DNA of 64,000 bases from assembly GCA_014607495.2 (NCBI GenBank), contig CP053160.1, positions 682,001 to 746,000 on the forward strand. Reading direction: 5' to 3'. This DNA is from Carposina sasakii. Lineage: Eukaryota; Arthropoda; Insecta; Lepidoptera; Carposinidae. Both the position numbers and the translations under genes were made by a program. Under the pieces are notes generated by a model that worked only from the letters and a program-made list of their open reading frames with translations, made no database searches and was not told the origin of the DNA. Below, piece after piece: positions 1-12,328 of the stretch; positions within the stretch are counted from its first letter, which is position 1, and each line of letters opens with the position of its first letter.

Positions 1-2060
1 CGTTGCACACGTGAAATAATTAAATACATAAACTATTAGCTGTTATAATTAATTCCCGCCACTGCGACTCCTACTCGTATACGCCAGGACCAACAGAGGC
101 GACCAGGGTCATCATCATTATCAACCTATTGCAGTCCACTGCTGGATGTAGGCCTCCCCCACGCCACAAGACTGCCATGGGGGGTATTTGGCCAGTCACC
201 ACGCTGGGCAGGCGGGTTGGTGACCGTTGCTGGTTGGTCTACGTCAACATTACCCACCACCGCCCTCTGATTACGTAAAAGCAATAGCAAAGCCGAAGCA
301 AAGCGATAGCGAAAATTGTACAATATTCGCCTTGAAATGTGAAAGTTCCTTTGAAATTCATTTTACGCAATACGATTTTGACAAGTAATCAGCGTTTTTG
401 TACAATTTTCGCTATCGCATTGCATTTGCTAGTTAGGTAATAAGGGGGCCGGCCACGCAACCAAAACGTTGTAATGCGTTAAACAGGCAGAGTTGGCGAA
501 TCAAAACCCTTGCCAGTTGCCACTGACCACGTAACTCATATTGCACTAAAAAAAAGTGCGAAGTAAACACGTCTATGACCTCATTATACATTTCATCAGA
601 CAAATTAGCATACGATGCACAAAGGTTCGCCTACCTTGCACTCTGGTAACTTCCTACGGGGAATTTCCGCCTACAAATTCCATCCAAACGGTTATACGTA
701 AGTAACCTTTCGTATTTAACTGTTAGCCTCCCTGAAAAACTATGTACTACCCGGTCAAAACAGTAATATGCGTTCTGCCGGCTATTCGATACCCATTTGT
801 CATTGCTTTTATGTAAGCGACAGACAGGTTGCCACTAAACTAGAGGTTTGTGTGAAAGAAAGATTAGCTACCCTTGCAAGCTTACTTGCAAGGCTAAAAC
901 AGCATTTATATGCGGGTAAGTCTTAAGACGAGGAGACGAATGTTTTTACACTTGAGTCGTGGATGGCCGCTAGTTACTGTTATCCGTCGCGTTGGCTGTA
1001 AGTCAATCACTCAGACAGTTAGTTTCATATGGATATCAATTTCATCAGTGAAAATAATATACTTAGCCGTTTTAAATATATATATGAGTTACGAATTTGC
1101 TCTAGCTGATAAGCCCGTAGCGTGATCGGTCCCGCACGTCACCGACGCAGCGTGACGTCACCGTGACCTTTCTCACTGATGGCTGATAACGTGATACGGT
1201 CCTACATTAACAAAGTAAATCAAATACTTAAAACGAAAAAGAAATTCTAACGCCGCCGTTACATATTTTATGATGTACATATAAACCTCAAGATTTTCAT
1301 TTCTTTGGGAGGCTTTGATTAGGACAGCTATTATGTACCTACCGATACCTATACATATAAAATGCTTTGTACCTACTGAATGACTGGCTGACTGTCGGAT
1401 CATCGCATAGCCAAAACCGCTGGTCTTAAAACCTGAAACTTAGAGGGTGTGTTCTTTGTACGAATCCGATAAGAAAGGATTTTCCAAAACTTCAACCGGA
1501 ACGGGAAGGTTGTCGGCTACTTAAAAGTTAAAGATAATGCGACGTCTAGCTGTTCTACCCCAGGGATCGGTAATATAATATCTGTATTTTCTATTTGATC
1601 CCCGCTTAGTTTAAGGTCAATGTATCACAAAAAGGCCTCGGTATAAGTTACTGCTAAGCCGTGGACGCACATACGACACGTCTTGTCATTCCGGATAATT
1701 ATATTACTTTCCGAAAAATCCCGATTTGATTTAAGCGCCTTATCAATTATTTGAAGCAATTTCTTATAAACTCAACGGATTTAATGTAGTTTCTAAAGTC
1801 TATACAGACGAAGTCACAGGATATGTTATCGGTATTGCGATAAATACCTCATCATCTTAATGAGTCAATCATCAATATGAGTTTAGGTTAGTAGCAAACA
1901 GGTCTAGTTCAAAGTAAAAGAATTAAATGTAAAGGTAGATAAGCTGTACAATCACCACTTATACCAGAATAAAATAAATAAACCAAAATACAGGTACATT
2001 CACACAATAAATATAAACAAAATCATGACATACAGGTATACAACAATAACAACACTATTT
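1..2060. other. AT-rich non-coding stretch with repeat pieces
   Basis: I see no supported gene here. An RTE-tail-like repeat lies at about 109-245. Around 275-430 there is a motif of the type GCGATAGCGAAAATTGTACA in both orientations; related pieces recur near 37,495 and 58,130, so it is probably a dispersed repeat. The short open frames have no recognisable domain. Confidence 0.5.
109..245 (-). repeat. RTE-tail / SINE-like repeat, minus orientation
   Basis: Read on the minus strand this ends with the block that closes RTE-type LINEs elsewhere in the window: GGGGGAGGCCTAC, then CCAGCAGTGGACTGCAATAGG, then a GATGATGAT-like tail. The body, with its run on contrasting inherited phrases such as CCAACCCGCCTGCCCAGCGT, also occurs at 26,790, 35,600 and 54,432. 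It could be a SINE that uses the RTE tail or a truncated RTE copy. Confidence 0.6.
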
Positions 2061-2062
2061 AC

Positions 2063-2093
2063 CTTTCGCAGCCAAAGCAGGTGTAATCGACAT
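2063..2093 (-). CDS. Possible first coding exon of a minus-strand gene (partial)
   Basis: On the minus strand an ATG in good context (A at -3) opens ten codons, reading MSITPALAAK, up to a plausible splice donor GTAAAT. The 300 bases upstream (2,100-2,400) are the most GC-rich part of this end and contain an ATTGG box, as a promoter might. No second exon could be identified before the window edge, so any gene would run off to the left. This is a candidate only; the protein family is unknown. Confidence 0.2.
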
Positions 2094-2099
2094 GTTTGC

Positions 2100-2420
2100 T
2101 ACACCACAACAGTACAGTACAGTCACTCACAGCATCGCACTTCAGTTTTCAGGAACCAAAACTTACACTCAAGCCTTCGCTGAAACTGAGGTATCAACAC
2201 TTAGGCATCGCAGCGCAGAGGGAGCCCTGAACACACGTGTGTCATTCCCGGCGGTCGGGGTGGCACTGCGCTGCGCTACAGCCTCCACTCCTCCAGCCAA
2301 TAATTGTGTAAATGTTGGAGGGTTGGTGCTATATTTAGAATTTAAGGCGCATACGTAACCGGTTCCTGCAATTCGCGCGTACAATATAAATAGCAGTGCA
2401 GTGGGAGAGAGTGTATTTGC
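2100..2420 (-). promoter_or_regulatory. GC-rich promoter-like segment
   Basis: A locally GC-rich stretch with CpGs and an inverted CCAAT box (CCAAT at about 2,297 on the plus strand) sits upstream of the candidate minus-strand exon at 2,093. Function is inferred from composition only. Confidence 0.2.
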
Positions 2421-4785
2421 AATGTTACTATTAATGAAGTTAAGTTCGGTGCGGTAACTATTGAAAGCTAATTGCTTGTTGTTGTATAAAAATGTATCGG
2501 CATTTTAATGACGAACTTAGTTACATAAAAGACTAACGTAAATTAGGGATAAAGGATTAAAAGCAGTCACTGCAAGTGGAGCCAATGGGATGGAAGTAGG
2601 CTAAACAAGAGTTAACAGGAGTTATGCCTCCAATCTCCGACGAAACGACACAAACAAGCGCATAAAACCCCATGAGATAAACCTCGCTCGCGGTAGGAAG
2701 ACGAGGGTGGAGTTTTTATACAAATAAACCTCCTACCCCGCCCCACCTCTTCGGCATGGTCTGAAACATTCCAAATAGTAATTATTGCTTTAAAAACTTT
2801 TGCTTTTATTGGTTGTATAATAAATATTAATAGAAATGCCTGATTACTGTTATTGACAGTGGTACCGTGCCAGTGGATTGCCAGCATAATAGGTAAACTT
2901 TTCGACAGTAACAAAGGAATTCAAAGGAAATCATGATGAATCTGTGAACGCACTTTCCCAGATCAAGGTACGACTATATATTAAAAGTCAGGCGAATAAT
3001 TGTATAGACAGGCAGGGGGAAATAGAGCACCATAATATCTCGAAATCACGAAGAACAATCCTACTTTAAGAGTCCATCCTATCAGCGGATTTATGGCAGA
3101 ATCCTCAAACAAAGTAAAATGATCCACATATTTAGATTTTAACAATATTCTTACAATCAATGCCTACGCAAGCCATAAAGAGTCAGCACAAAGCTCTTAA
3201 TATTTCAATCAAATAGATAGACACTAGGAGCTTCACCGGTATGCATTGCATTACACAAGAAGGGTTGGCGTCAGGCGACCGAATAACAAATTAATGCCAA
3301 ATAAGTAAAATGAGTTTCAAGAGAAACCAAGAGCCAACCCCAAAAATAATAGGTAAAGCAGGTAGATGATGAAGACCAGCCCGTTTGTACAGAGGAGGAT
3401 ACCCGTCAGCCATTTCAGTTTGTTTTAAATATTAAAGGCACTAACTTTTAAGTTAGAACCTAACTAGTAAATCTATGTCAATTCAATCATACCTCCCGAA
3501 AGCTAGGTACTACACACAAAATATTTTCTTCGAAAATGAAATAAATTAATCAGCGAGCTTCTCGAAAGGCAACGGGGGGTATTGCTGGAAAAATCCACAC
3601 TTCGATAGAAAATATGCGGGGTCCAGAAACGCGTCCAAGGGGCCTGCTCGGGGTCCCGAAGTCGCTCTGCGTAGGCGTGTGTTGATAAACGTTGCTCAAT
3701 CTATTTCCAGCAAGGTTGTAAACTCCGCCCACTTTCCCGAGATCCCCCGACCCTCATCCGCCCCCCTTAGACCCCCCTAAAAGCGTCCTTGACCTTCCGT
3801 TTCCAAACAACCGCAGTCACAACAAGTAGACGCTTTTCCATGATTTATGGAATAATTAACTACGGGAAATTACGGAAAAACTATCATTTTGATGAGATGC
3901 GTCACTGAAATCAAAAGATTATTTGTCGCTAAGGATAACCAGATGAATGTTAAATATTCATTAATCTAATTTATTTATCTTTATCTGCACCAGTATGCGC
4001 CTTCGAAGCATGCAGAGCCTGCAAGAAAAGCGTACCAGAGTATACGACAGTAAATGACCTTATACGATTTTATTATCCACGGACTTCATCGACGACGTTC
4101 AGGCGTGCTCGCTTTGCTCTCCTTTTTTACCCGACTGCGCGACGCAAAGGAGTGGTAATGTGTTTAACAGCCTATGTATGTATGTTCCTTTGAAGCACTA
4201 CACAGACCAAACGCCTGGGCCGATTTTTCTATTCTAGACCACCGGACATCTTAGTGCTTGTTTTCATCTTTTTAGTTTCATTATTATTACCTACATAGTT
4301 TGGTTCTTTCTTACGCAGTCTGGTTTTTGTTTTTTTTTTTAAATTAAAGCGTCCTACGGTTACGACAGCCGAGTATGAAAAGACAATTTCTACACGCGGA
4401 TAGCTAACAAGGCTACAATAGATTGACTACAGGTGGTTTAAGGTCCGGACTTTAATCCTAGAAAGAAACCCACACAAGCGTTCCCACCGGCGACTTCTTA
4501 TTTTCTTAGCGTTAAAACACCTAGTGCGGACTGTCACGGTCAGACTAATATTAAATGTATGAAATCTTGGAGAGAGCCATTTAGATATCCATATTCTTCA
4601 TATCAAGTTCGCCAATTTGTCATAAAAATATAACTGACCACAATTTCGGATTTGTAATTATCAATGTAAATTTTATAACATATTTGTAAGTTACCGAACT
4701 AAACCTCATAGCTCACTCCTGCGGAATACACATGCGTAAACAGGTTTCATATGGATACTTACAAATTTATTTACTTAAAAGCGGC
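2421..4785. other. No gene seen
   Basis: AT-rich sequence without a supported exon. A C-rich patch at about 3,730-3,785 and a segment near 4,095-4,190 resemble dispersed moth repeats but could not be classified. Confidence 0.4.
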
Positions 4786-5485
4786 GGCCCGCGACTTTGT
4801 CCACGTATACAGCCAGGGCCGGATTTAGGGGAGGGCAACCGGGGCCACAAACAATTTGTGGCCCCGGGCCCCCACAATTGAAATTTCGGAATTCTTTCAA
4901 ATTCAAACTATTAAACATCTTTTCCTTTGATATTTTTTTTTTGCTCTTTTGCCTTTAGGTACAGTACGTTGTACACACGTGATTATTTGATTATATTATT
5001 TTTAAATATTAACAGAAATCATTGATCTACACATTTTTCTTCATTCTTCACATATATTTGTTAACTGCAATGAAGAGAATCTACTCGGTTTCACAATAAA
5101 TTTATAAATAAAAATTAATTTATACAAAAACTCGACTGAAAAAAAATGTTCATCTTAATTCTTTATTTGTACACAGAAAAAAACACACAAGATACAATAT
5201 TTTAGAAGATAACGTACAAAGGTGAGAGAGTATGAGAGATTTTATTTGGTAAATAATTTGGGGCGAGGGGGCCTCCGCTCCTTTGTGGCCCCGAAGCCCC
5301 GGACCTCTAAATCTGGCCCTGTATACAGCCTATGTGTTATTCTGGTGTATAAGCTATATTATAACTTGCAAGTTTCATCAAAATCCGTTCAGTAGCTTTT
5401 GCCCGAAAGAGTAACAAACATACACACACACCCACACTAATACATACATCCTCACAAACTTTCGCATTTATAATATTGGTAGGAT
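4786..5485 (+). repeat. Dispersed repeat split by a hAT-like MITE
   Basis: The flanks of the MITE at 4,814-5,321 read as one repeat: GCGGCCCGCGACTTTGTCC on the left, and on the right a stretch ending in ACTTTCGCATTTATAATATT. The left motif recurs at about 33,203 (GCCGCCCACGACTTTGTTC). Its class was not determined. The MITE inserted within it, so this repeat is older. Confidence 0.5.
4814..5321. mobile_element. hAT-like MITE, 508 bp, 8-bp target duplication
   Basis: The ends are inverted repeats: CAGGGCCGGATTTAG at the left and CTAAATCTGGCCCTG at the right. The element is flanked by the exact 8-bp direct repeat TATACAGC (4,806-4,813 and 5,322-5,329). CAG-type ends and an 8-bp duplication are typical of hAT elements. 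No transposase is encoded, so it is non-autonomous. Confidence 0.88.
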
Positions 5486-5559
5486 AGGCTTAATGGAAAA
5501 ATCACAGCTAGTAACAAAGTCTTAATATTTTTATCTGTAAGCCATATAATAGTTAATTA

Positions 5560-5725
5560 TTATAGAATTATTAATAAAGAAATGGAAAAAATTCTTCATC
5601 CGAGTGGGAATCGAACCCACGACCTCTGCATTCCGTGCCAGCGCTCTTACCACTGAGCTACCGGGTTAATTACTCGGATGACGAATTTTACCATCTCTTT
5701 CTTAATTATTATTACTATAAAGATA
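5560..5725 (-). repeat. tRNA-like sequence inside a foldback element
   Basis: The minus strand at about 5,600-5,668 has a tRNA-like A box (GGTAGCTCAGTGGTAAGAGC) and B box (GGGTTCGATTCCC). The anticodon arm does not pair cleanly and the acceptor stem is not a normal one. The arms outside (AAAGAAATGG...TTCATCCGAGT against ACTCGGATGA...CCATCTCTTT) are complementary, so the whole unit folds back. It is more likely a tRNA-derived SINE or palindromic element than a working tRNA gene. Confidence 0.55.
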
Positions 5726-8290
5726 ATTATTATCGAAAATTCAAATATAATAAGAGACAAGACTTTTTTTGTAAAAATCTGCTTTCTGTTTTCTTTATTT
5801 TTTAAGTTTTAATGTCAAGTTGATGGAGCAAGAGATAATGGTGCAAAAAAATATTGTTATTAATAATAATAAGTTATGTAAGCCTTCCAATAATACATAT
5901 TAAAATCTTTTGAGAGTTATGAAATATGACAGATCTAAAGGTCAAATGACACGGGGCGGCGGCGAAGCCTTAAAAATATTCTTTCTATGAATTCGTATGA
6001 CTTTTTCCAGGGAAAAACTGTGCTCCGCTGATGCGTTGCGCCACTGTGTGGTTTAACCTTTACTTGATATAAAGGCATAAAAAATAATATCTAGTTTAGG
6101 GTTCAACTTTGTGAAGAGATCATGAAAATTTTATTAATTTGCAATAAGTACCGAATAAATTAAAAGAAATGTGTATAATAAAAGGTATGCTGGAAGAAAT
6201 CTCTCGCAGAGATAAGCACGCCTTTGTATGCATTTCTTTTGTAAATTTTTCTGAATTTTTTGTAATGTTTGATGTACAATAAAGAATAAGATTAAACTGT
6301 AAAAGACGGACGCAAGGACATGGCAAATCCATTAGGGTTATTTATTTACCCTAAAAAATACACAAAAAAAAACCCGATAGCAACAAAACAGGACATACGC
6401 CACACCTGACAGGATCACCAAAACCGTTGCCAAGGAGCGTGGACAATCAGCCAACGAGGACCCGAAGGTCGTTCGTCGAACCGCCCCACCGGGGGGGTTG
6501 CGGGGCAGGGCTTGGTCTATTTATATAAAATCGATAGCAGCCCGGCCATGGCCTTGAAGGCATCCATCGAAAGGGCGTGCAGGACGAGCCCTCACGGTTA
6601 CACGCGTCCCTCCGCCGGAAGAGCAAGGGGCTTTTCCTCCCTAAAACCTCCCTTCGAGGAATAACGACATTTCTAGGAGTTGGAGCTTGCGGTTATGTAT
6701 CCCAGATGACTCCTTAAGCCCGCGGTAATAGAAGAAATAATGGAACAAAAGAGTAAACAAATACACAGGATCTGTCTGTTTGTGTGAAAAAGGTAAGGAT
6801 AACGAAATATCCAGGATTTGGGAAAGAGTAAGGAACATTACGGCTTATCGGGTGAGCAACTGACTAGCATCATAAACATTGATTAGAAAAACATCATTAT
6901 AAACTCGTTTAACAGCAGAAAAAGCTCAATAAAGTGCATTTCATTGTATAACTATTATGAACAAAGAGTTTCCTAAAAAATAATAAAACGGTAATCGATT
7001 CATTCTCTTTGAATTAGTTCGATAAAAGTACACCAGCCAACATTTTGTCGCTCTACTTCAATGTACTGTAGTAGGTAATAGGTATAGGTACCAATACTAA
7101 CTAGAACCTACTAGACTTATAGACTAGACTTAGAGTATAATTCCCATAAGAGCTACGGAGTACGTATCCACGTGTCGCTCGGAAGCGTATGATCCGCCCG
7201 TTCGCGTGGCTGCGCACGTCGATGTCGATGCCGTATTGTTAGTGATTCCAGATCTCAACGAACGAAGCAGAAATCAAGTCACATCTTGTGTCCGTTCCGG
7301 GTAAATCACTTTTTGTTCTTTAGTTTGTGTATAGTCTATGATCCGGACGGATTCACGGGGAGAGATAGTCTACATAAAGCCAGCCTTCCACCGCGGGCGG
7401 AGCGGACTCCGTATGAACTCCGTTTAACCCGCAAAAGCATCTTGATGTGCATCCATTGCGTGTGAACAGCAGAAGAGTACAAAGACTTACAAAAGTAGTC
7501 ACAGAGTTGAGCGATTTCCTAACGGACTCCGTACCGACTCCCCACGACTCGTAGCGCAAGATTTCATAGAAGGGCCTCCACCATGAACAGTCTAGTTTTG
7601 CTTCATTGAACGTGCGAGCTAGCTTACGTGTGGTTCATGTTTGGGCTTCCGAATGTCAAAAACGAATTCGGAAATCGAATACGGTAAACGAGCGTACGCG
7701 ACCAGCTTTGCGTACGCGTGCTACGAGTTATTAGGTAGGGAGCTGATAGACTTGATGGAACTTCGAGCTTCGCCACAAATCGCCGTTTTTTTGTCGCTGA
7801 ACAACGAACATAAACAAATATAGGTAGAGGTCCAGGCTCAATGAGCAACTTCAACTTGATCTTGAAGTTAAATGAATACAGCAGTGTGTGTATGTATGTA
7901 TGATATATTCTGGTTTTCTTTAGGATGTCAGTGAACGCCATAGACTATGTAATCTGCAGATTTGTTGTATACACAATACAAACACTATTACATATAGTGT
8001 TAATTTGTAGCAAACACATAGGTATGTATGTATAAACAAGCTCTTAGTGGAAACAATAAAAAAAAACTTGAGTTTTCTATTGTACAGAAAAATGTACCCA
8101 TCAAATCTACTAAACACAGGACCTCTCTTAAGAAATTCAAGTTATTATAACATCTTCCCATAAGAACCAATTCACATAAAACCATCTTACCATAAAGACA
8201 ATTTCCCATAGACATTTTCCCATAAGGATTTATTTTATTTAGATTTAGATTTATTAAGAGAAATACCAAGATTTTTAGCGTAAGAGTAAA
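5726..8290. other. Non-coding stretch with a GC-rich island
   Basis: No supported gene. A segment at about 6,395-6,650 is strikingly GC-rich compared with its neighbours and has no recognised coding content; it may be a piece of a transposable element. At 7,140-7,300 there is a second GC-rich, CpG-containing patch that ends in a possible donor (CCGG then GTAAAT at about 7,300), which could be a promoter with a 5' exon, but nothing downstream confirms it. Confidence 0.35.
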
Positions 8291-8293
8291 AAT

Positions 8294-8400
8294 AATCCTC
8301 TACAATGCCTTAGTGCGTAGCATTCTGGAATTTTCTTGTGTTGCTTGGTGCCCCTGGTACGCGGTTCATTCGCAGCGTATTGAGTCCATCCAACGAGCTT
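8294..8400 (+). pseudogene. LINE reverse-transcriptase fragment
   Basis: The plus strand translates to ILYNALVRSILEFSCVAWCP followed by YAVHSQRIESIQRA. This is the stretch just after the reverse-transcriptase core in Jockey-like non-LTR retrotransposons (the segment usually like LVRS-LEY...W-P-Y...IESIQ). Stop codons follow directly. It is a short dead fragment. Confidence 0.6.
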
Positions 8401-10190
8401 AGGATGATAACCAACAAGGCTTGATTTATAATTAGATTAAGGCACATAAACAAATTCCTTCTAACCTAGGATTCTAATAAAACTATCAATAACAACATAT
8501 TGAGAACATAATGGTTGGGGACACTAACCATTTTCACTCACTCTTTCTATCTGCAGAGAGCATAAATCAACTAAAATCATACCTAATTATGTACATAAAA
8601 TAATGTTGCATTCTTAAAGATCTGGCTACCCCACTTTGTTAGTACAGCCATTTGTATAATACATACATACATATAATCACACCTTTATCCCTTACGGGGT
8701 ACGCAGAGTACCAAGGGCCGACCGAACCACATGGTAACCGCTAACTAACTAACTACCTGCATGAGACGGCCCTGGTCTGTCCGCCATCTTCTAAGTAGTT
8801 CCAGTTGCCTCCTGAGAACAACATGATTTTAGTTAGTTTAAAAACAAATAAAAATATTGAATTATAACCAAATTTATTCTTTACTTATTTCCCTTCTTTT
8901 ACCCCTCAGGCGCCATTCATAGTTTAAGAGAGGATTTTGAAGCACTACATAATTATACTTTACCAAGTGATGTTATTTGTGTATGAATTGTAATATAGGT
9001 TTTACTCTACTGTGTATACTGTGTATATCTAATTAGTAGACAATTATTCTTTAGTAAGCACATTATAGGCTAAATAGAAATAAACCTTTATTATTTTTAA
9101 CTAACATAAACTTTTGTACATAAACTACTTGTGTGTAGTAATGTAGATACAGTGTAAATAACGTGAATCCATGAGCTTTTTTTCTGATAATAACATGATA
9201 CAAGTGCAAGGTATGTAAGCATCATTAATTTATAATAATAATAATATGTAAACCTTTTATTTCTCAATAAAGTATTACCTTTTTACATCTTTAACTTATC
9301 TATTTTTAAGGATCTCTTTATAGATTAAAGGTCTCCTAAAGCTATTGCCATCATTACTTTATAATTGTTAAATACAAGGAACTGTATAAATGATTCTTTT
9401 TTAGGATAAAATTTATATAATACCAATGATTTACAAATCTGTAGTGGATTAAAGGGTACTTAGATAAGATAAAATTAGTAAATTGTAAAAATATTTACCT
9501 TCCTACCCCAAGTCACAACAGCTGCTTAGGGAAAAATGTTTAGTATAACCACACACAATATATAAACCTAAATGTTACTCGCAAGAATATCACTATCTTC
9601 ACGGATGTATAATACTGACAAGTCACCAAATAATTAGGAGAAAACACATTCCTGTAATTTCTTCAAAACAATGAAGGAAATTGTTTTTATTTCAGGATCT
9701 GACATAGATTTGACAACAAAACTCTTGACAAGACAAATCCAACTTTGACATTGACATAGAGGTGACGTATAGGTTTTTTTTACCGCTAAACGCGTGAGGA
9801 ACGCAAAGGTAAATAGAGCTGATTTCTCAGATGAATGATATACAGCTGATTGGACGTTGCATTTGCCGTAAAGTGATGATTCTGGTTGAATCCTATGTTA
9901 TATTTTGTTTACTAGTTAGTGTAGGTAGTTATGGATCCATCTGTGACTATAGCATAGCAAAAGGTGTTGTACTAAAAATACTGAATACAATGGCTGTATG
10001 GATATAGTTTCCCAGAGTTTCCCTGGTCTTAAACTATTTAATAACAAAAAAATATCTGCTTGTCACAGGTGTATATCAGAGATACCAAATCCCTGGTGTA
10101 TATCATTCATCTGATGTCACAAGAGATACCAAATCCCTGCTTGTCACATCATCTGTGACAGATTTGGCCACAGAATGTACTTCGTAGATT
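8401..10190. other. AT-rich stretch; possible 5' exon of UMAD1 near 9,808
   Basis: No coding exon is seen. A dispersed moth-type repeat (CCTTTATCCCTTACGGGGTA) lies at about 8,680-8,760. At 9,720-9,808 a segment with TTTGACATTGACATAGAGG and CGCGTGAGGAACGCAAAG ends in a plausible donor GTAAAT. It could be a promoter and non-coding first exon for the gene at 12,329, joined to an acceptor ending at 12,288; this is inference. Confidence 0.3.
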
Positions 10191-10194
10191 CTGA

Positions 10195-12255
10195 GGTAGA
10201 TTCGGTCGGCGTGATTCGGCAGGAAAAGCTGGAAGGGAGCGGGTGTAATTTTCTTGTGAAAATTAAAATTTATTTGTAATTGGCTTGAGTTATATTTTGT
10301 TTACTTGTGATGTGAATCCAGTGCGTGTGCATGGTTTTATATGCAGGTAAGCTGAGTAACACTTTAATCGGAATACAATCTCTTCATGGGCTCATGTAAG
10401 TTGTTTCTGCAAATCTTTTAGGTTTTCACTAATTTCACAATCGCTTTTGAGGATTTTTCCGGCGTTTCCACTCATCATCGTCATTTATCATCATAAATCA
10501 TTTACTTAAGACAATGGCTGTATGGGCTTAGTTCCCCTTGCCTTTCCTTCGGGATAAACTAAACAAAAATAAAACCATCTGTGTGACAGGATCCATTCGG
10601 CTGTCCCAAAATAAAACACTGAATATGCCATTTTTGTGAAAATACTGTTTATCCCAATTTTGGATGTTCTGTGTGCAACCGTACCTAAATCAAAAATCCG
10701 TTTTTGAAAATGGTTAAAATGGCAAAGACACCAAGGTCCAAAAACACAGAATACGCCATAAACGGAAGATATTAACACAGAATATCCAAAATTGGGATAA
10801 ACAGTATTTTCACAAAAATGGCATATTCAGTGTTTTATTTTGGGACAGCCGCATTGTTGAGTAAAACTTTAGCCGGAATACGATCTCTTCATGGGCCCAT
10901 GTAAGTTGTTTCTGCAATTATTTTTCATTTTGACTAACTTTACACTTGTTCTTGAGGATTTTCCCGACGTTTCCATTTATCATCATCATTATCATCCATC
11001 ATAAATTCAGAAATCATTTACTAAAGACAATGGCTGTATGGGCTTAGTTCCCTTTGCCTTTCCTTCGGGATAAACCAAACAAAAAAAAAGGATCCATTGT
11101 GATTCGGCAGGAAAAGCTGGAAGGGAACGGGTGTAATTTTCTTGTGAAAATCAAAGTTTATTTGTGGATAGCTTGCATGTGTCCGTAAAGTGATGTTTTC
11201 AGGTAGATAAATTATATTTTGTTTGCTTGTGATGTGAATCTAGTGCGTGTGCATGGTTTTATATGCAGGTAAGCCGAGTAAAACCTTAGCCGGAATACGA
11301 TTTCTTCATGGGCTCATGTAAGTTGTTTCTGCAATTCTTTTTGATTTTGACTTAGTTTACACCCATTCTTGAGGATTTTCCCTAGGTTTCCATTCATCGT
11401 CATAAATATCATTCATCATAAATTCAGAAATCATTTACTAAAGACAATGGCTGTATGGACTTAGTGCCCCTTGCCTTTCCTTCGGGATTTACGTCGGGAA
11501 AATCCTCAAGAATAGGTGTAAAATTAGTAAAATCAAACAGAATTGCAGAAACAACTTACATGAGCCCATGAAGAGATCGTATTCCGATTAAAGTTTTACT
11601 TAGCTTACCTGCATATAAAACCATGCACACGCACTAGATTCACATCACAAGTATGTAAATAAAATATATATACCTTATCTACCAGAAAACATCACTTTAC
11701 GGACACATGCAAGCCATTTACAAATAAATTTTGATTTTTTCATAAGAAAATTACACCCGCTCCCTTCCAGCTTTTCCCACTGAATCCCTTCGGGATAAAC
11801 TAAACAAAAAATCTTTTTTTTATTACTTTTTGCGCTGTGATCAGAAACTATATAGGGGATTCGGCGGGAAATGCTGGAAGGGTGCAGGTGTAATTTTCTT
11901 GTGAAAACAAAAATTATTTGTAAATGGCTTGCATGTGTCCGTAAAGTGATGTTTTCTGGTAGATAAGTTATATTTTGATTACTTGTGATGTGAATCTAGT
12001 GCGTGTGCATGGTTTTATACGCAGGTAAGCCGAGTAAAACTTTAGCCGGATTACGATCTCTTCATGGGCGCATGTAAGTTGTTTCTGCAATAATTTTTCA
12101 TTTTGACTAACTTTACACTTGTTCTTGAGGATTTTCCCGACGTTTCCATTCATCATCATCCATTATAAATTCAGAAATCATTTACTAAAGACAATGGCTG
12201 TATGGGCTTAGTTCCCCTTGCCTTTTTACTTCGGGACAAACTAAACAAACAAAAA
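10195..12255. repeat. Cluster of five copies of one MITE family
   Basis: Copies lie at about 10,200-10,560 (+), 10,855-11,085 (+, truncated), 11,100-11,490 (+), 11,490-11,805 (inverted) and 11,858-12,250 (+). Each has GATTCGGCGGGAAAAGCTGG at one end and CCTTGCCTTTCCTTCGGGAT at the other, with the phrase GACAATGGCTGTATGGGCTT inside. A fuller copy at 21,984-22,398 shows the element is bounded by TAGTTTATCCCGAAGGAAAGG-like inverted repeats. No transposase is encoded. Copies differ by scattered substitutions, so they arrived or duplicated at different times. Confidence 0.8.
10598..10851. mobile_element. Palindromic MITE, 254 bp, 4-bp target duplication
   Basis: Inverted arms of about 68 bp run from CGGCTGTCCCAAAATAAAAC to its reverse complement GTTTTATTTTGGGACAGCCG. 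Direct repeats CATT flank it at 10,594-10,597 and 10,852-10,855. The centre is not coding. It sits between two members of the surrounding MITE cluster. Confidence 0.8.
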
Positions 12256-12328
12256 AACTACGTCTAAGTAGTCTGTGATTTTGCGTAGAAATATTAAGTT
12301 ATACAAAGAAAATAAATTCATATTAATC

